Shown: positions 7,197 to 14,712, counted from the stretch's first letter. The stretch: 17,850 nucleotides of DNA from Burkholderiales bacterium UBA1834 (GCA_002339015.1 DDJC01000023.1:30149-47998), one strand, 5' to 3'. Program-made: numbers and translations. Notes: generated by a model from the letters alone, not told the origin.

Positions 7197-8390
7197 ATGA
7201 AAACCATCACCCTGCGCGACGGCAAGGAACGCTCCCTGCTGCGTCGCCACCCCTGGGTCTTCCAGGGCTCCGTCGCCAAAGGCAAGGCCGATCCGGGCGA
7301 AACTGTGCGCGTCGAATCGGCGGACGGCCGCTTCCTGGCCTGGGCCGCCTTCAGCCCCAGTTCGCAGATCCGCGTGCGCGCCTGGACGTTTGACGAGGCC
7401 GAGCGTGTGGACGAGGCCTTCTTCGCCCGCCGCATCGAGGCTGCGCTGGCCCTGCGCGGCCGGCTCGGCATCGACAGTGATGGCGTGCGCCTGGTGCACG
7501 GCGAGGCCGATGGCCTGCCTGGCCTCATCGTGGACCGCTATGGCGATCTGCTGTCCGCCCAGTTCCTGAGCGCCGGCACCGAGCGCTTCAAGCAGGCCAT
7601 CGCCGACGCGCTGGTGGCCGCCACGGGCTGCCACGCGCTGTATGAACGCTCGGACTCCGGCGTGCGCCAGATGGAAGGCCTGGAGCCCACCACCGGCTGG
7701 CTGCGCACCCCGGCCGACGGCGCGCCCAGCACCGAAGTGACCATCCGCGAGCATGGCTGGCGCCTGACGCTGGACGTGGCCGAGGGCCACAAGACCGGCT
7801 ACTACCTGGACCAGCGCGACAACCGCAGGCTGTTCGCCGACCTGGTGCGCCAGATGGGTCTGAAGACCGCGCTCAACTGCTACAGCTACACGGGTGGCTT
7901 CAGCGTGGCGGCGCTGGCCGGCGGTGCCGAGCACGTCACCAGCGTGGACTCGTCCGCGCCCGCCCTGGCCCGCGCCAGCGCGCACATCACCCTCAACGGT
8001 TTCGATGCATCGCGCCACACCGCCTTGGACGCCGACGTGAACGGCGCGCTGCGCCAGTTCATCAAGGACGGCCGGCGCTTTGACGCCATCATCCTGGACC
8101 CGCCCAAGTTCGCACCCAGCGCCGCCCATGCGGACCGCGCCTCGCGCGCCTACAAGGACATCAACCGCCTGGCCTTCAAGCTGCTGGAGCCGGGCGGGCT
8201 GCTGATGACCTACTCCTGCTCGGGCGGCATCGGCGCCGAACTGTTCCACAAGATCGTGGCCGGCGCGGGCATGGACGCCTGCGTGGACGGCTACCTGATC
8301 AAGCGGCTGGAGGCCTCGCCCGACCACCCGACCACGATCAACTACCCGGAAGGCGAGTACCTCAAGGGTCTGGCGATTGTCCGTCGTTGA
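7197..8390 (+). CDS. rlmI: Class I SAM-dependent rRNA methyltransferase, RlmI type (23S rRNA m5C1962)
   Basis: A 397-residue cytoplasmic enzyme, almost the same length as E. coli RlmI (396), which methylates C1962 of 23S rRNA. An in-frame ATG exists at 7158, but the protein family begins at MKTITLRDGKERSLLRRHPW, so ATG 7197 is chosen. The N-terminal PUA-type RNA-binding part covers about 1-75 (HPWVFQGSVAKG, then VRVESADGRFLAWAAFSP). A middle linker domain includes GLIVDRYGDLLSAQFLS. The Rossmann methyltransferase part holds the SAM motif NCYSYTGGFSVAAL (from 227), DPPKF (Asp301-Phe305) and TYSCSG with Cys341, the likely catalytic nucleophile. It has its own promoter-like element and is divergent from the BON lipoprotein gene. 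An RlmK-like or related m5C activity cannot be excluded by sequence alone, but RlmI is the best fit. Confidence 0.88.
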   Translation: MKTITLRDGKERSLLRRHPWVFQGSVAKGKADPGETVRVESADGRFLAWAAFSPSSQIRVRAWTFDEAERVDEAFFARRIEAALALRGRLGIDSDGVRLVHGEADGLPGLIVDRYGDLLSAQFLSAGTERFKQAIADALVAATGCHALYERSDSGVRQMEGLEPTTGWLRTPADGAPSTEVTIREHGWRLTLDVAEGHKTGYYLDQRDNRRLFADLVRQMGLKTALNCYSYTGGFSVAALAGGAEHVTSVDSSAPALARASAHITLNGFDASRHTALDADVNGALRQFIKDGRRFDAIILDPPKFAPSAAHADRASRAYKDINRLAFKLLEPGGLLMTYSCSGGIGAELFHKIVAGAGMDACVDGYLIKRLEASPDHPTTINYPEGEYLKGLAIVRR

Positions 8391-8621
8391 GGGTTGGCGG
8401 GGCCGATGCCGGTGAGGCTGTGCCGCACCGCAGCACGTGCATTCCATTCCTCGATACGTTTGCACAAAAATTACACAGATCAGCAAGAAAGACCGGGCAA
8501 ACCTACCGGTTTAGGACTCGAATCCGGACACCCATTTTTTGTTTACGGACATAATGAATTGAAGCTGTGCCAGGCGCTTCACCTCTTGAAATCCAAGACT
8601 CCTGGCCAGACAAGGAAGTAC
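8391..8621 (+). promoter_or_regulatory. AT-rich leader/control region upstream of the AraC-type regulator
   Basis: This 231-base gap is clearly more AT-rich than its surroundings between about 8455 and 8585. It holds a 5-bp inverted repeat AAACC-TACC-GGTTT (8499-8512). It also holds a possible promoter: CGGACA (8525-8530) and CATAAT (8550-8555), whose 19-base spacer is long. Start of transcription near 8562 would give a leader of about 60 bases with a good AAGGAAG ribosome-binding site at 8612-8618. No terminator for rlmI is evident at its left end. Confidence 0.3.
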
Positions 8622-9761
8622 ATGTCCACCAGTCACAAGCTGCCTCCGTGGGATTTCCGCCGTGGTATCGCCACTGCCCGTGTCCTCGTCCAACTGGGGC
8701 TCGACAAAGGCGCCTCGCTGGAATCCCTGCTGCACCAGACCGGCATCACCCGCGCCATGCTGGACGATGCCAAGGCCGAGATCGAGGCCACGCAAGAGAT
8801 CCAGCTCATCCGCAACCTGCTGGCCAGCCTGGGCCACCCGCCCGAACTCGGCCTGGAAGCCGGCCAACGCTACCACCTGACGGTCTATGGCTTGTGGGGC
8901 TACGCGGTGCTGAGCAGCCCCACGCTGGGCGACGCGATCCACCTGACGCGCCGCATGCTCAACCAGACCTTCTCGCTCACGCGCAACATCGCCGTGCAGG
9001 AGGGTGACCAGATCATCATCACGCACATGGACGAGCACCTGCCGCCCGATGTGCGCCAGTTCGTGATCGACCGAGACCGCGCCGCCATCACCCTGCTGCA
9101 GCGCGAGATCCTGGGCCGCCCCTTGAGCTACACGGCCTTCGAGATGAAGCACCATGAGCCGGACCCGGTCATGGTGGCGCGCTACTCCGAATGGGTCGGC
9201 ATCCGTCCCACCTTCGGCTGCGCCCAGCACCGCAGCATCTTCCCTGCCGCGCTGATGAGCGAGCCCCTGCCCCAGGCCGAGCCGCACACCGCCCGCCTGT
9301 GCGAAGAAATGTGCCGCAAGCTGGTCGAGGCCCGCAGCAGCCGCACCGGTGTCGCCGCCGCCGTGCGCGACCGCCTGCTGCGCACGCCCGGCCACATCCC
9401 GGACATGGAGGAGATCTCCGCCGAGATGCACATGACCTCGCGCACGCTGCGCCGCCACCTCACGGCCGAAGGCGCCACCTTCCGCGCCCTGCTCGAAGAG
9501 GTCCGCAGCACGCTGGCCACCGAGCTGATGGCCAACGCGCGCCTGACGCACGCCGAGATCGCCCAGCGCCTGGGCTACGCGGACGTGACCACCTTCATCG
9601 AGGCCTTCCGCCGCTGGAAGGGCGTGCCGCCCAGCGAGTACCGCCGCCAGCAGGGCCTGCGCACCTCGGCCACGCGCGCCGCGGCCTTCCGCACCGTGGT
9701 GCTCACGCCGCCCAGCCACACCGCGGCCAGCAGCAACGACCCCGAAGCTGACGCGGCCTGA
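8622..9761 (+). CDS. AraC-family transcriptional regulator (arabinose-binding-like N-terminal domain)
   Basis: A 379-residue regulator. The frame is open from 8394, but ATG 8622 has AAGGAAG just upstream and the residues before it look like translated non-coding DNA. Residues about 15-200 match the ligand-binding domain found in OruR/ArgR-type AraC proteins (RVLVQLGLDKGASLESLLHQ near the start, then LGLEAGQRYHLTVYGLWGYA). The C-terminal third is the double helix-turn-helix. The first is about 262-285 (MEEISAEMHMTSRTLRRHLT). The second is about 312-335 (AEIAQRLGYADVTTFIEAFR), closed by the family motif RWKGVPPSEYRR. It stands alone between rlmI and an intrinsic terminator, so targets are not obvious from context; neighbours in the same direction are an HDOD protein and a sensor kinase. 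The inducer is unknown. Family assignment is firm. Confidence 0.93.
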   Translation: MSTSHKLPPWDFRRGIATARVLVQLGLDKGASLESLLHQTGITRAMLDDAKAEIEATQEIQLIRNLLASLGHPPELGLEAGQRYHLTVYGLWGYAVLSSPTLGDAIHLTRRMLNQTFSLTRNIAVQEGDQIIITHMDEHLPPDVRQFVIDRDRAAITLLQREILGRPLSYTAFEMKHHEPDPVMVARYSEWVGIRPTFGCAQHRSIFPAALMSEPLPQAEPHTARLCEEMCRKLVEARSSRTGVAAAVRDRLLRTPGHIPDMEEISAEMHMTSRTLRRHLTAEGATFRALLEEVRSTLATELMANARLTHAEIAQRLGYADVTTFIEAFRRWKGVPPSEYRRQQGLRTSATRAAAFRTVVLTPPSHTAASSNDPEADAA

Positions 9762-9780
9762 TCTGCAGCGCGTTCAACAC

Positions 9781-9805
9781 AAGGCGGGCAAGTCCCGCCT
9801 TTTTT
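9781..9805 (+). terminator. Intrinsic terminator after the AraC regulator gene
   Basis: AAGGCGGG (9781-9788) pairs with CCCGCCTT (9794-9801) as a perfect 8-bp stem around CAAGT, and six T follow the GC part of the stem (9800-9805). It lies 20 bases after the AraC stop codon. This is the only textbook rho-independent terminator I see in the window. It insulates the HDOD gene, whose promoter starts immediately downstream. Confidence 0.92.
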
Positions 9806-9810
9806 CATAT

Positions 9811-9838
9811 TTGAAAACGGCGCGGAACAAATTAGACT
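9811..9838 (+). promoter_or_regulatory. Promoter for the HDOD gene, placed for a leaderless mRNA
   Basis: TTGAAA (9811-9816, five of six to TTGACA) and TAGACT (9833-9838, four of six to TATAAT) are 16 bases apart in an AT-rich patch directly after the AraC terminator. The -10 ends seven bases before ATG 9846, so the transcript should start at or within a base or two of the start codon. No ribosome-binding site is present. It is the best-looking of three such arrangements in the window. Confidence 0.6.
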
Positions 9839-9845
9839 GCGCTGC

Positions 9846-10664
9846 ATGAGCATCGACCCCAAACTGCGGGAGCTGAACATCGACCTGCCCGCGTGTCCCG
9901 CCACGCTGGTCAAGCTGTCGTTGATGATGGCCGATGAAGACAGCTCCATGGCCCAGATCGCCGCCCTGATCGAGACCGACATGGCGCTGGCCTCGGCCGT
10001 GGTGCGCACCGTCAACTCGGCCCTGTTCGGGCTGCTCAAGCGGGTCGAGACCGTGCACGAGGCCATCCGCTACCTGGGCATGGCGCAGGTGGCCGGTCTC
10101 ACTTATGAAATCGGCCTGCGCGGCGCCTTCCCGCCCACACCGCTGCTGCAGCAGCTGTGGGACCGCGCCGGCATCCGCGGTCTGGCCATGGGCCGTGTCG
10201 CGCGCCAGCTCGATGTCGACCCCTGGCTGGCCCACACCATGGGCCTGTTCGCCGAAACCGGCCGCGCGGTGCTGATCGCCTACGACGCCGCCGTCTACGC
10301 CGCCCACACCCAATCGCCCCCCAACGAGGCCGAACTCAGCGCGCTGGAGATCGAAACCTTCGGCGTGAGCCACGCCGCCTTCGGCGCCGCGCTGTGCAAG
10401 GCCTGGGGCCTCTCACGCGAGGTGGCCGACGGCGTGCGCAGCCGCACCCAGGCCCCCAGCCAGTGGACGTACGAGCGTCCGACCGTGCGCCAACTGCTCA
10501 CCATCGGCGCCGCCATCGACGCCCTGCTGCTGGACCCGGCACGCGCCGCCAATCCGCAGGCCGTGTGGGCCGAGCTCGAACCCGTGGCGGGCCAGGTCGG
10601 GCTGCACTTCCAGGCTTTCCAGCTGGCCACCACCCGAGTCTGCGAACGGCTGAACATGCCTTGA
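9846..10664 (+). CDS. HDOD domain-containing protein
   Basis: A 272-residue cytoplasmic protein made almost entirely of one HDOD domain (about 12-215). The opening, LPACPATLVKLSLMMADEDS, and the following IAALIETDMALASAVVRTVN segment are the usual HDOD start, followed by VHEAIRYLGMAQVAGL. HDOD proteins are relatives of HD phosphohydrolases that usually lack hydrolytic activity and act as scaffolds or regulators in motility, c-di-GMP and stress signalling. Here the HD dyad position reads GLFAETGRAVL with Ala136-Glu137 instead of His-Asp, so metal-dependent catalysis is not expected. The later SHAAFGAALCKAWGLS motif of the family is present. The gene is insulated upstream by a terminator and followed after 90 bases, including a perfect hairpin, by a hybrid kinase in the same direction, which suggests but does not prove a shared pathway. 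Confidence 0.9.
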   Translation: MSIDPKLRELNIDLPACPATLVKLSLMMADEDSSMAQIAALIETDMALASAVVRTVNSALFGLLKRVETVHEAIRYLGMAQVAGLTYEIGLRGAFPPTPLLQQLWDRAGIRGLAMGRVARQLDVDPWLAHTMGLFAETGRAVLIAYDAAVYAAHTQSPPNEAELSALEIETFGVSHAAFGAALCKAWGLSREVADGVRSRTQAPSQWTYERPTVRQLLTIGAAIDALLLDPARAANPQAVWAELEPVAGQVGLHFQAFQLATTRVCERLNMP

Positions 10665-10721
10665 GGCATCTTCGCCCTGGGGACACCCCGGATTCAAGCG
10701 CCCCACCTTTTCGCCGATACC

Positions 10722-10747
10722 TGAGCGACATCCCGTGATGTCGCTCA
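10722..10747. repeat. Perfect 11-bp inverted repeat upstream of the membrane hybrid kinase
   Basis: TGAGCGACATC (10722-10732) and GATGTCGCTCA (10737-10747) are exact reverse complements around CCGT. The right arm ends seven bases before the kinase ATG at 10755, and no Shine-Dalgarno sequence is visible in that gap. Without a T-run it is not a standard terminator for the HDOD gene. In RNA it would make a stable tetraloop hairpin next to the start codon; in DNA it is a good candidate operator. The symmetry is certain; the role is inferred. Confidence 0.75.
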
Positions 10748-10754
10748 CTGCTTC

Positions 10755-12779
10755 ATGTCCCTGTTCCACCCTTCGTCGCGGCTGTCGCCCGATGACCCCC
10801 AGCTGGTCCACCTGATCAATGCAGAACGGGTGAGGATGCTGTACGCCCCCACGGCCTTGATGGTGGCGATGAGTTCCGTGTTTTCCCTGGCCCTGGCGGT
10901 CATCATGGGTCCCTCCGTGGGCTGGACGCCGGCCTTGATCTGGGCGGCCCTGTGCCTGATGGCCGGGGCGGTGCGCCTCTTCAACGACCGCGCCTACCGA
11001 CACTCCCAGGACCGCGACGCCCCCCGCTGGCTGCGCAACTTCGTGATGGCCTGCGCTCTGCACGGCACCTGCTGGGGCCTGGCCGGCATCCTCCTGATGC
11101 CAGTGCAGGACATGGTCATCGTGGCCGTGGTGGTGGCCACGCTGATCGGCGCCGGCTCCATCTCCACCTTCGCGCTGCAGGCCCACGTGGCGCCCAACGC
11201 GGCCATGAATGTGCCGCTGATGCTGCCAGCCGCGCTGATGCTGCTCACACGCATGGACACCTACGGACTGTTCGGCGCCGTCGGCATCCTCAGCCTGGGC
11301 ATCGTCATGCTCAACGAAAGCCGCCGCGCCGAGCGCCGCATCAGCGAGCTGCTGTGGCTGCGCTTCACCACCGACCGCATCGCCCAGGAGCGCGCCGATG
11401 CGCTCAAGCTGGCCCAGCGCCACAGCGCCGTGAAAGACCAGTTCCTGGCCACCATGAGCCACGAGATGCGCACGCCGCTGCACGGCATCCTGGGCCTGTC
11501 ACAGCTGATCCAGCAGCGCCTGCCGCCCAAGCCGGGCGTGCTGGGTGATGCGCGCCAGCACGCGGGCCTGATCCAGCGTTCTGGCGAACACCTGCTCTCG
11601 CTGATCAGCGACGTGCTCGATTTCTCCCGCATCGAGGCCGGCAAGCTGGCCATCGACCACAGCGTGTTCGATCTGCGCCAGGTGCTCGACGACGTGCTGG
11701 CCCTGTCGCGCGTCACCGCCGCCGGCAAGGGCCTGCCGCTGATCGAGGATGTGCGCCTGCCCCGTCCCTGCCTGGTCGAGGGCGACGCGGCCCGGCTGCG
11801 CCAGGTGCTCTACAACCTGCTGGGCAATGCCATCAAGTTCACCGACACCGGCGAGGTGCGCCTGACCGTGGCGCGCCGCGCGGCCGCCGACGGCCATGGC
11901 GCCCCGCCGATACCCGGTCCGGCCGGCGACGATCCCAACCAGCTGCGCATCGGCTTCGAGATCGCCGACACCGGCGTGGGCATCCCGCCCGATCAGATCG
12001 ACCGCATCTTCGAGGCCTTCCAGCAGCTGGACAACAGCTTTGGGCGGCGCCACCAGGGCACTGGCCTGGGCCTGACCATCTCGCGCGAGATCGCCCGCGC
12101 CATGGGCGGGGACATCACCTGCCAGAGCGCGCCAGGCAAGGGCTCACTGTTCACGCTGGGCGTGCCCCTGCGCAACGCCGCGCCCGATGCCAGACCCCAG
12201 GTGCTGCCCAACTGGACCACCGCGCCATCGGCCACGCACGACGACATCGACACCCAGCCAGCGCAGGCCACGGCCGTGGACACGCGCGAGGCTCCTGTCC
12301 TGGCGCACATGGGCAAGCCCGCTGTCAGCCAGGAAGCCGCCAGCGCGGCAGCACCGCCACCGCCGATGCCCCAGTCACTGCAGGGCCGCGTGCTGCTGGT
12401 GGAGGACAACCCCGTCAACGCCCTGGTGGCCCAGGCCGGCATGAGTCAGCTGGGCCTGGACGTGACGCTGGTGAGCGACGGCCAGCAGGCCCTGGACCTG
12501 CTGGTGCCAGGGCCTCATGATTTCGACCTGGTGCTGATGGACTGTCAGATGCCCGTGCTCGACGGCGTCGAGACCACGCGGCGCCTGCGCGCTCACGAAG
12601 ATTCGATCGGCAGCCCCAATGTGCCGGTGATCGCGCTCACGGCCAATGCCATGCCCCAGGACCGCCGGCGTTGCGCCGCGGCCGGCATGGACGATCACCT
12701 GGCCAAGCCCTTCCGTCAGGAAGAGCTGCTGGCGGTGCTGGTGAGGCACCTGCATCCCCGCCAGCAGGTCACGGCCTGA
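10755..12779 (+). CDS. Membrane-bound hybrid histidine kinase with C-terminal REC domain
   Basis: A 674-residue protein. Residues about 28-186 hold six hydrophobic segments (28-53, 57-76, 93-115, 118-140, 144-164, 170-186), an integral-membrane sensor of unassigned type with little periplasmic sequence. A short coiled coil (190-230) leads to HisKA with phosphoacceptor His236 in ATMSHEMRTPLHG. The HATPase domain is complete: Asn354 and Asn358 in the N-box YNLLGNAIKF, Asp405 in G1 ADTGVGIP, and G2 GTGLGLTIS from 435. A low-complexity linker (about 480-540, rich in A, P and T) precedes REC: E550/D551, phosphoacceptor D596 in VLMDCQMP, T629 and K651. All residues for phosphorelay to its own REC are present; the next acceptor, presumably an Hpt protein, is not in the window. 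No ribosome-binding site is seen at ATG 10755. It is convergent with yceI, with 10 bases between stop codons. Confidence 0.94.
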   Translation: MSLFHPSSRLSPDDPQLVHLINAERVRMLYAPTALMVAMSSVFSLALAVIMGPSVGWTPALIWAALCLMAGAVRLFNDRAYRHSQDRDAPRWLRNFVMACALHGTCWGLAGILLMPVQDMVIVAVVVATLIGAGSISTFALQAHVAPNAAMNVPLMLPAALMLLTRMDTYGLFGAVGILSLGIVMLNESRRAERRISELLWLRFTTDRIAQERADALKLAQRHSAVKDQFLATMSHEMRTPLHGILGLSQLIQQRLPPKPGVLGDARQHAGLIQRSGEHLLSLISDVLDFSRIEAGKLAIDHSVFDLRQVLDDVLALSRVTAAGKGLPLIEDVRLPRPCLVEGDAARLRQVLYNLLGNAIKFTDTGEVRLTVARRAAADGHGAPPIPGPAGDDPNQLRIGFEIADTGVGIPPDQIDRIFEAFQQLDNSFGRRHQGTGLGLTISREIARAMGGDITCQSAPGKGSLFTLGVPLRNAAPDARPQVLPNWTTAPSATHDDIDTQPAQATAVDTREAPVLAHMGKPAVSQEAASAAAPPPPMPQSLQGRVLLVEDNPVNALVAQAGMSQLGLDVTLVSDGQQALDLLVPGPHDFDLVLMDCQMPVLDGVETTRRLRAHEDSIGSPNVPVIALTANAMPQDRRRCAAAGMDDHLAKPFRQEELLAVLVRHLHPRQQVTA

Positions 12780-12789
12780 ACCGTTGGGC

Positions 12790-13371
12790 TTACTGCTTGA
12801 CGGCTTCGACCTGGATCACCAGCTTGATGTCGTCGGGGATGCCCGGCAGGCCGTAGGTCATGCCGTATTCGCTGCGCTTGACCGTGGTCTCGAAGTCACC
12901 GCCGCAGACCTCGCGCTTGAGCATCGGGTTCTGGTAGCAGTTGAAGTTGCTGGCCTTGAGCGTGACCGGCTGGGTCTTGCCCAGCAGCGTCAGCTTGCCG
13001 GCGACCTCGGTCACCTTGTCGCCATCGAACTTGAACTGGTCGCCCACGAAGGTGGCCTTGGGATGGGCTTCGGCATTGAAGAAGTCCTTGCCCTTGAGGT
13101 GACCGTCGAAGGCGGTGGTGCCGGAGTTGATGGAGCCCATCTCGATCGTGATGTCGGCCTTGCCGGTCTTGGCTTCCTTGTCCAGCGTGACGGAGCCGCT
13201 CTTCTTGTCGAAGCGGCCACGGTTGGTGGAGGTGCCGAAGTGCTTGGCCTCGAAGGTCACGAAGGTGTGTGTCGGGTCGATGGTGTAGGTCACGGGCGCG
13301 GCCTGGGCGGCACCGAAGACGGCGGCCAGCACGGTGGCGGACAAGACGGACAGGATCGGGGTGCGTTTCAT
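12790..13371 (-). CDS. YceI family periplasmic protein (cysteine-containing paralogue)
   Basis: A 193-residue secreted protein with signal peptide MKRTPILSVLSATVLAAVFG, likely cleaved after AQA (residue 24). The mature part opens APVTYTIDPTHTFVTFEAKH, the standard YceI start, and forms one lipocalin-like beta-barrel. Structures in the family bind polyisoprenoid chains such as ubiquinone-type lipids in the barrel. The motif FNCYQNPMLKREVCGGDFET carries the two cysteines found in many YceI proteins, and the late SEYGMTYGLPGIPDDIKLVI segment is also typical. The start ATG has AGGAG seven bases upstream. It is the last gene of a minus-strand operon after a second yceI-like gene and cytochrome b561; E. 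coli has a similar yceJ-yceI pair. Family is certain; the physiological ligand is not known. Confidence 0.94.
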   Translation of the reverse strand: MKRTPILSVLSATVLAAVFGAAQAAPVTYTIDPTHTFVTFEAKHFGTSTNRGRFDKKSGSVTLDKEAKTGKADITIEMGSINSGTTAFDGHLKGKDFFNAEAHPKATFVGDQFKFDGDKVTEVAGKLTLLGKTQPVTLKASNFNCYQNPMLKREVCGGDFETTVKRSEYGMTYGLPGIPDDIKLVIQVEAVKQ

Positions 13372-13458
13372 GTGTGAGCTCCTGGTTGGACGGGGAAAAA
13401 GCGTTGTCGGGGACAGGTCAAAAGAACAGCGGGCACATCGTCTGGCGACAGTCTGGCC

Positions 13459-14124
13459 TCACAGCGGCCCCAGGCCCTGCAGCTGCAGCTTGAAGCGCAC
13501 CTGCACGTCGTTGGCCACCACGGAGGTGTCTGACCACTCGCCTTCACCGATCTTGAAATCCAGGCGCTTGAGCACGAAGCTGCCCGTGGCGGTGGTCAGG
13601 CCACCGGCCTGCGTGAGCGTGACGGGCACCACCAGCGGCTTGGCCTGGCCCTTGATGTTGAGCGTGCCGGTCGCCTCGAAGCGGCCGCCGCCCAGGCCCT
13701 TGATGGCCGTGGACGTGAAGGTGGCCTTGGGGAACTTGGCCGTGTCGAACCACAGGTTCTTGGCCAGCTCGGCATCGGTATCGGCGTTGATGGCCACGCT
13801 GCCCAGCTCGACGGCGAACACCACCTTGCCTGTCTGCGGCTGCTTGGGGTCGAGCGCGATCTGCGCATCGAAGCGCTTGAAGCGGCCTTCCAGCGGCACG
13901 CCCAGCTGCCTGGCCGTGAAGGTCACCTCGCTGCCTGCAGGCACCAGCTTGGCCGCGGCCGGCGCCGCGGAGGCTGCCGGCGTGGCGGCCTGGGCAGGCT
14001 GCAGGCTCAGGGCGACCAGCGCCCCCCCGGCCAGGGCCAGTGCGGCCAGCGCATAGCGCACACGCGGTCTGGAAGACGAGGCCGACAGGCGCAGGGCGCG
14101 GGCTTGAGGTTGCTTGCGAATCAC
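13459..14124 (-). CDS. YceI-like periplasmic protein (cysteine-free paralogue)
   Basis: A 221-residue predicted secreted protein. ATG codons exist at 14151 and 14148, but GTG 14124 has AAGGAG exactly six bases upstream and is preferred. The signal sequence is long, with an Arg-rich n-region of about 23 residues, then YALAALALAGGALVALSL and a likely cleavage after AQA. The mature part begins with an Ala/Pro-rich spacer and has the YceI beta-barrel signature: GSEVTFTARQLGVPLEGRFK, FPKATFTSTAIKGLGGGRFE and the closing SVVANDVQVRFKLQLQG. It contains no cysteine, unlike the neighbouring paralogue. It lies 30 bases downstream of the cytochrome b561 gene and 87 bases upstream of the other yceI gene on the same strand. 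Probably it binds an isoprenoid or similar lipid, by family analogy. If the ATG starts were used it would gain nine residues and nearly abut the b561 stop. Confidence 0.88.
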   Translation of the reverse strand: MIRKQPQARALRLSASSSRPRVRYALAALALAGGALVALSLQPAQAATPAASAAPAAAKLVPAGSEVTFTARQLGVPLEGRFKRFDAQIALDPKQPQTGKVVFAVELGSVAINADTDAELAKNLWFDTAKFPKATFTSTAIKGLGGGRFEATGTLNIKGQAKPLVVPVTLTQAGGLTTATGSFVLKRLDFKIGEGEWSDTSVVANDVQVRFKLQLQGLGPL

Positions 14125-14154
14125 GTGCTTCTCCTTGGGGCGTTGCATCATCGG

Positions 14155-14712
14155 TCATCCACGGCCGGGCAGCATGCGTTCGAGCAGGCCATCCCGGTCC
14201 ACGACATGGTGTTTGAGGGCGGCGGCCACGTGCAGGGCCACCAGCGCGATCAGGGCATAGGCGGACCACTCGTGCACCGTCCACAGCAGCTTGGCCAGCT
14301 CATCGTTCTTGGCCACCAGATCCGGCAGCGGCAGCACGCCGAACCACACCACCGGAAAGCCCTTGGCCGAGCTGTAGGCCCAGCCCGCCAGCGGCACCAC
14401 GAAGAACAGCAGGTACAGCAGGTGGTGGGTGGCGTGGTAGGCCGCCTTCTGCCAGCCCGGCATGGCCAGGTCGATGGCCGCGGGCAAACCCGGAGGCCGG
14501 TGCGTCATGCGCCACAGCAGGCGCGCCACGGACAGCACCAGGATGGTCACGCCGGCCCATTTGTGCCAATTGATCATTTGCAACTTGCGCAGCGAAAACG
14601 GCAAATCAGACACATAAAGCCCGGCGGCGAAGGTGCCGATGATGAGCACAGCCAGCACCCAATGCAGCAACATGGCGGTGCGTGTATAGCGCTTCGATGA
14701 AGGCAGGCTCAT
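14155..14712 (-). CDS. Cytochrome b561 family membrane protein (YceJ/CybB-like)
   Basis: A 185-residue integral inner-membrane dihaem cytochrome with four transmembrane helices (about 14-34, 50-68, 90-112, 146-166). Candidate haem-ligand histidines are His17 in MLLHWVLAV, His50 in INWHKWAGV, and later ones in YHATHHLLYL, TVHEWSAYAL and LVALHVAAAL. The family moves electrons between quinone and a partner, in some members dealing with superoxide. It is the first gene of a minus-strand operon with two YceI-type proteins; the pairing of a b561 cytochrome with YceI is also seen in E. coli (yceJ-yceI) and suggests the periplasmic proteins handle an isoprenoid redox lipid linked to this cytochrome. 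The start ATG is preceded by AGGAAA. It is divergent from a diguanylate cyclase with a 198-base gap. Family assignment is firm; electron donor and acceptor are unknown. Confidence 0.93.
   Translation of the reverse strand: MSLPSSKRYTRTAMLLHWVLAVLIIGTFAAGLYVSDLPFSLRKLQMINWHKWAGVTILVLSVARLLWRMTHRPPGLPAAIDLAMPGWQKAAYHATHHLLYLLFFVVPLAGWAYSSAKGFPVVWFGVLPLPDLVAKNDELAKLLWTVHEWSAYALIALVALHVAAALKHHVVDRDGLLERMLPGRG

Noticed and set aside
8501..8540. tRNA-like 3' end (TCGAATCC followed by a CCCA)
   Set aside because: Only a 3-bp GGA/TCC stem flanks the loop-like sequence, the T-arm does not pair properly, and no acceptor, D or anticodon arms are found upstream. Neither a tRNA nor a convincing attachment site.
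13440..13456. Direct repeat GTCTGG-CGACA-GTCTGG between the two yceI genes
   Set aside because: Short and isolated, with no promoter or terminator elements around it that I can support; probably chance.
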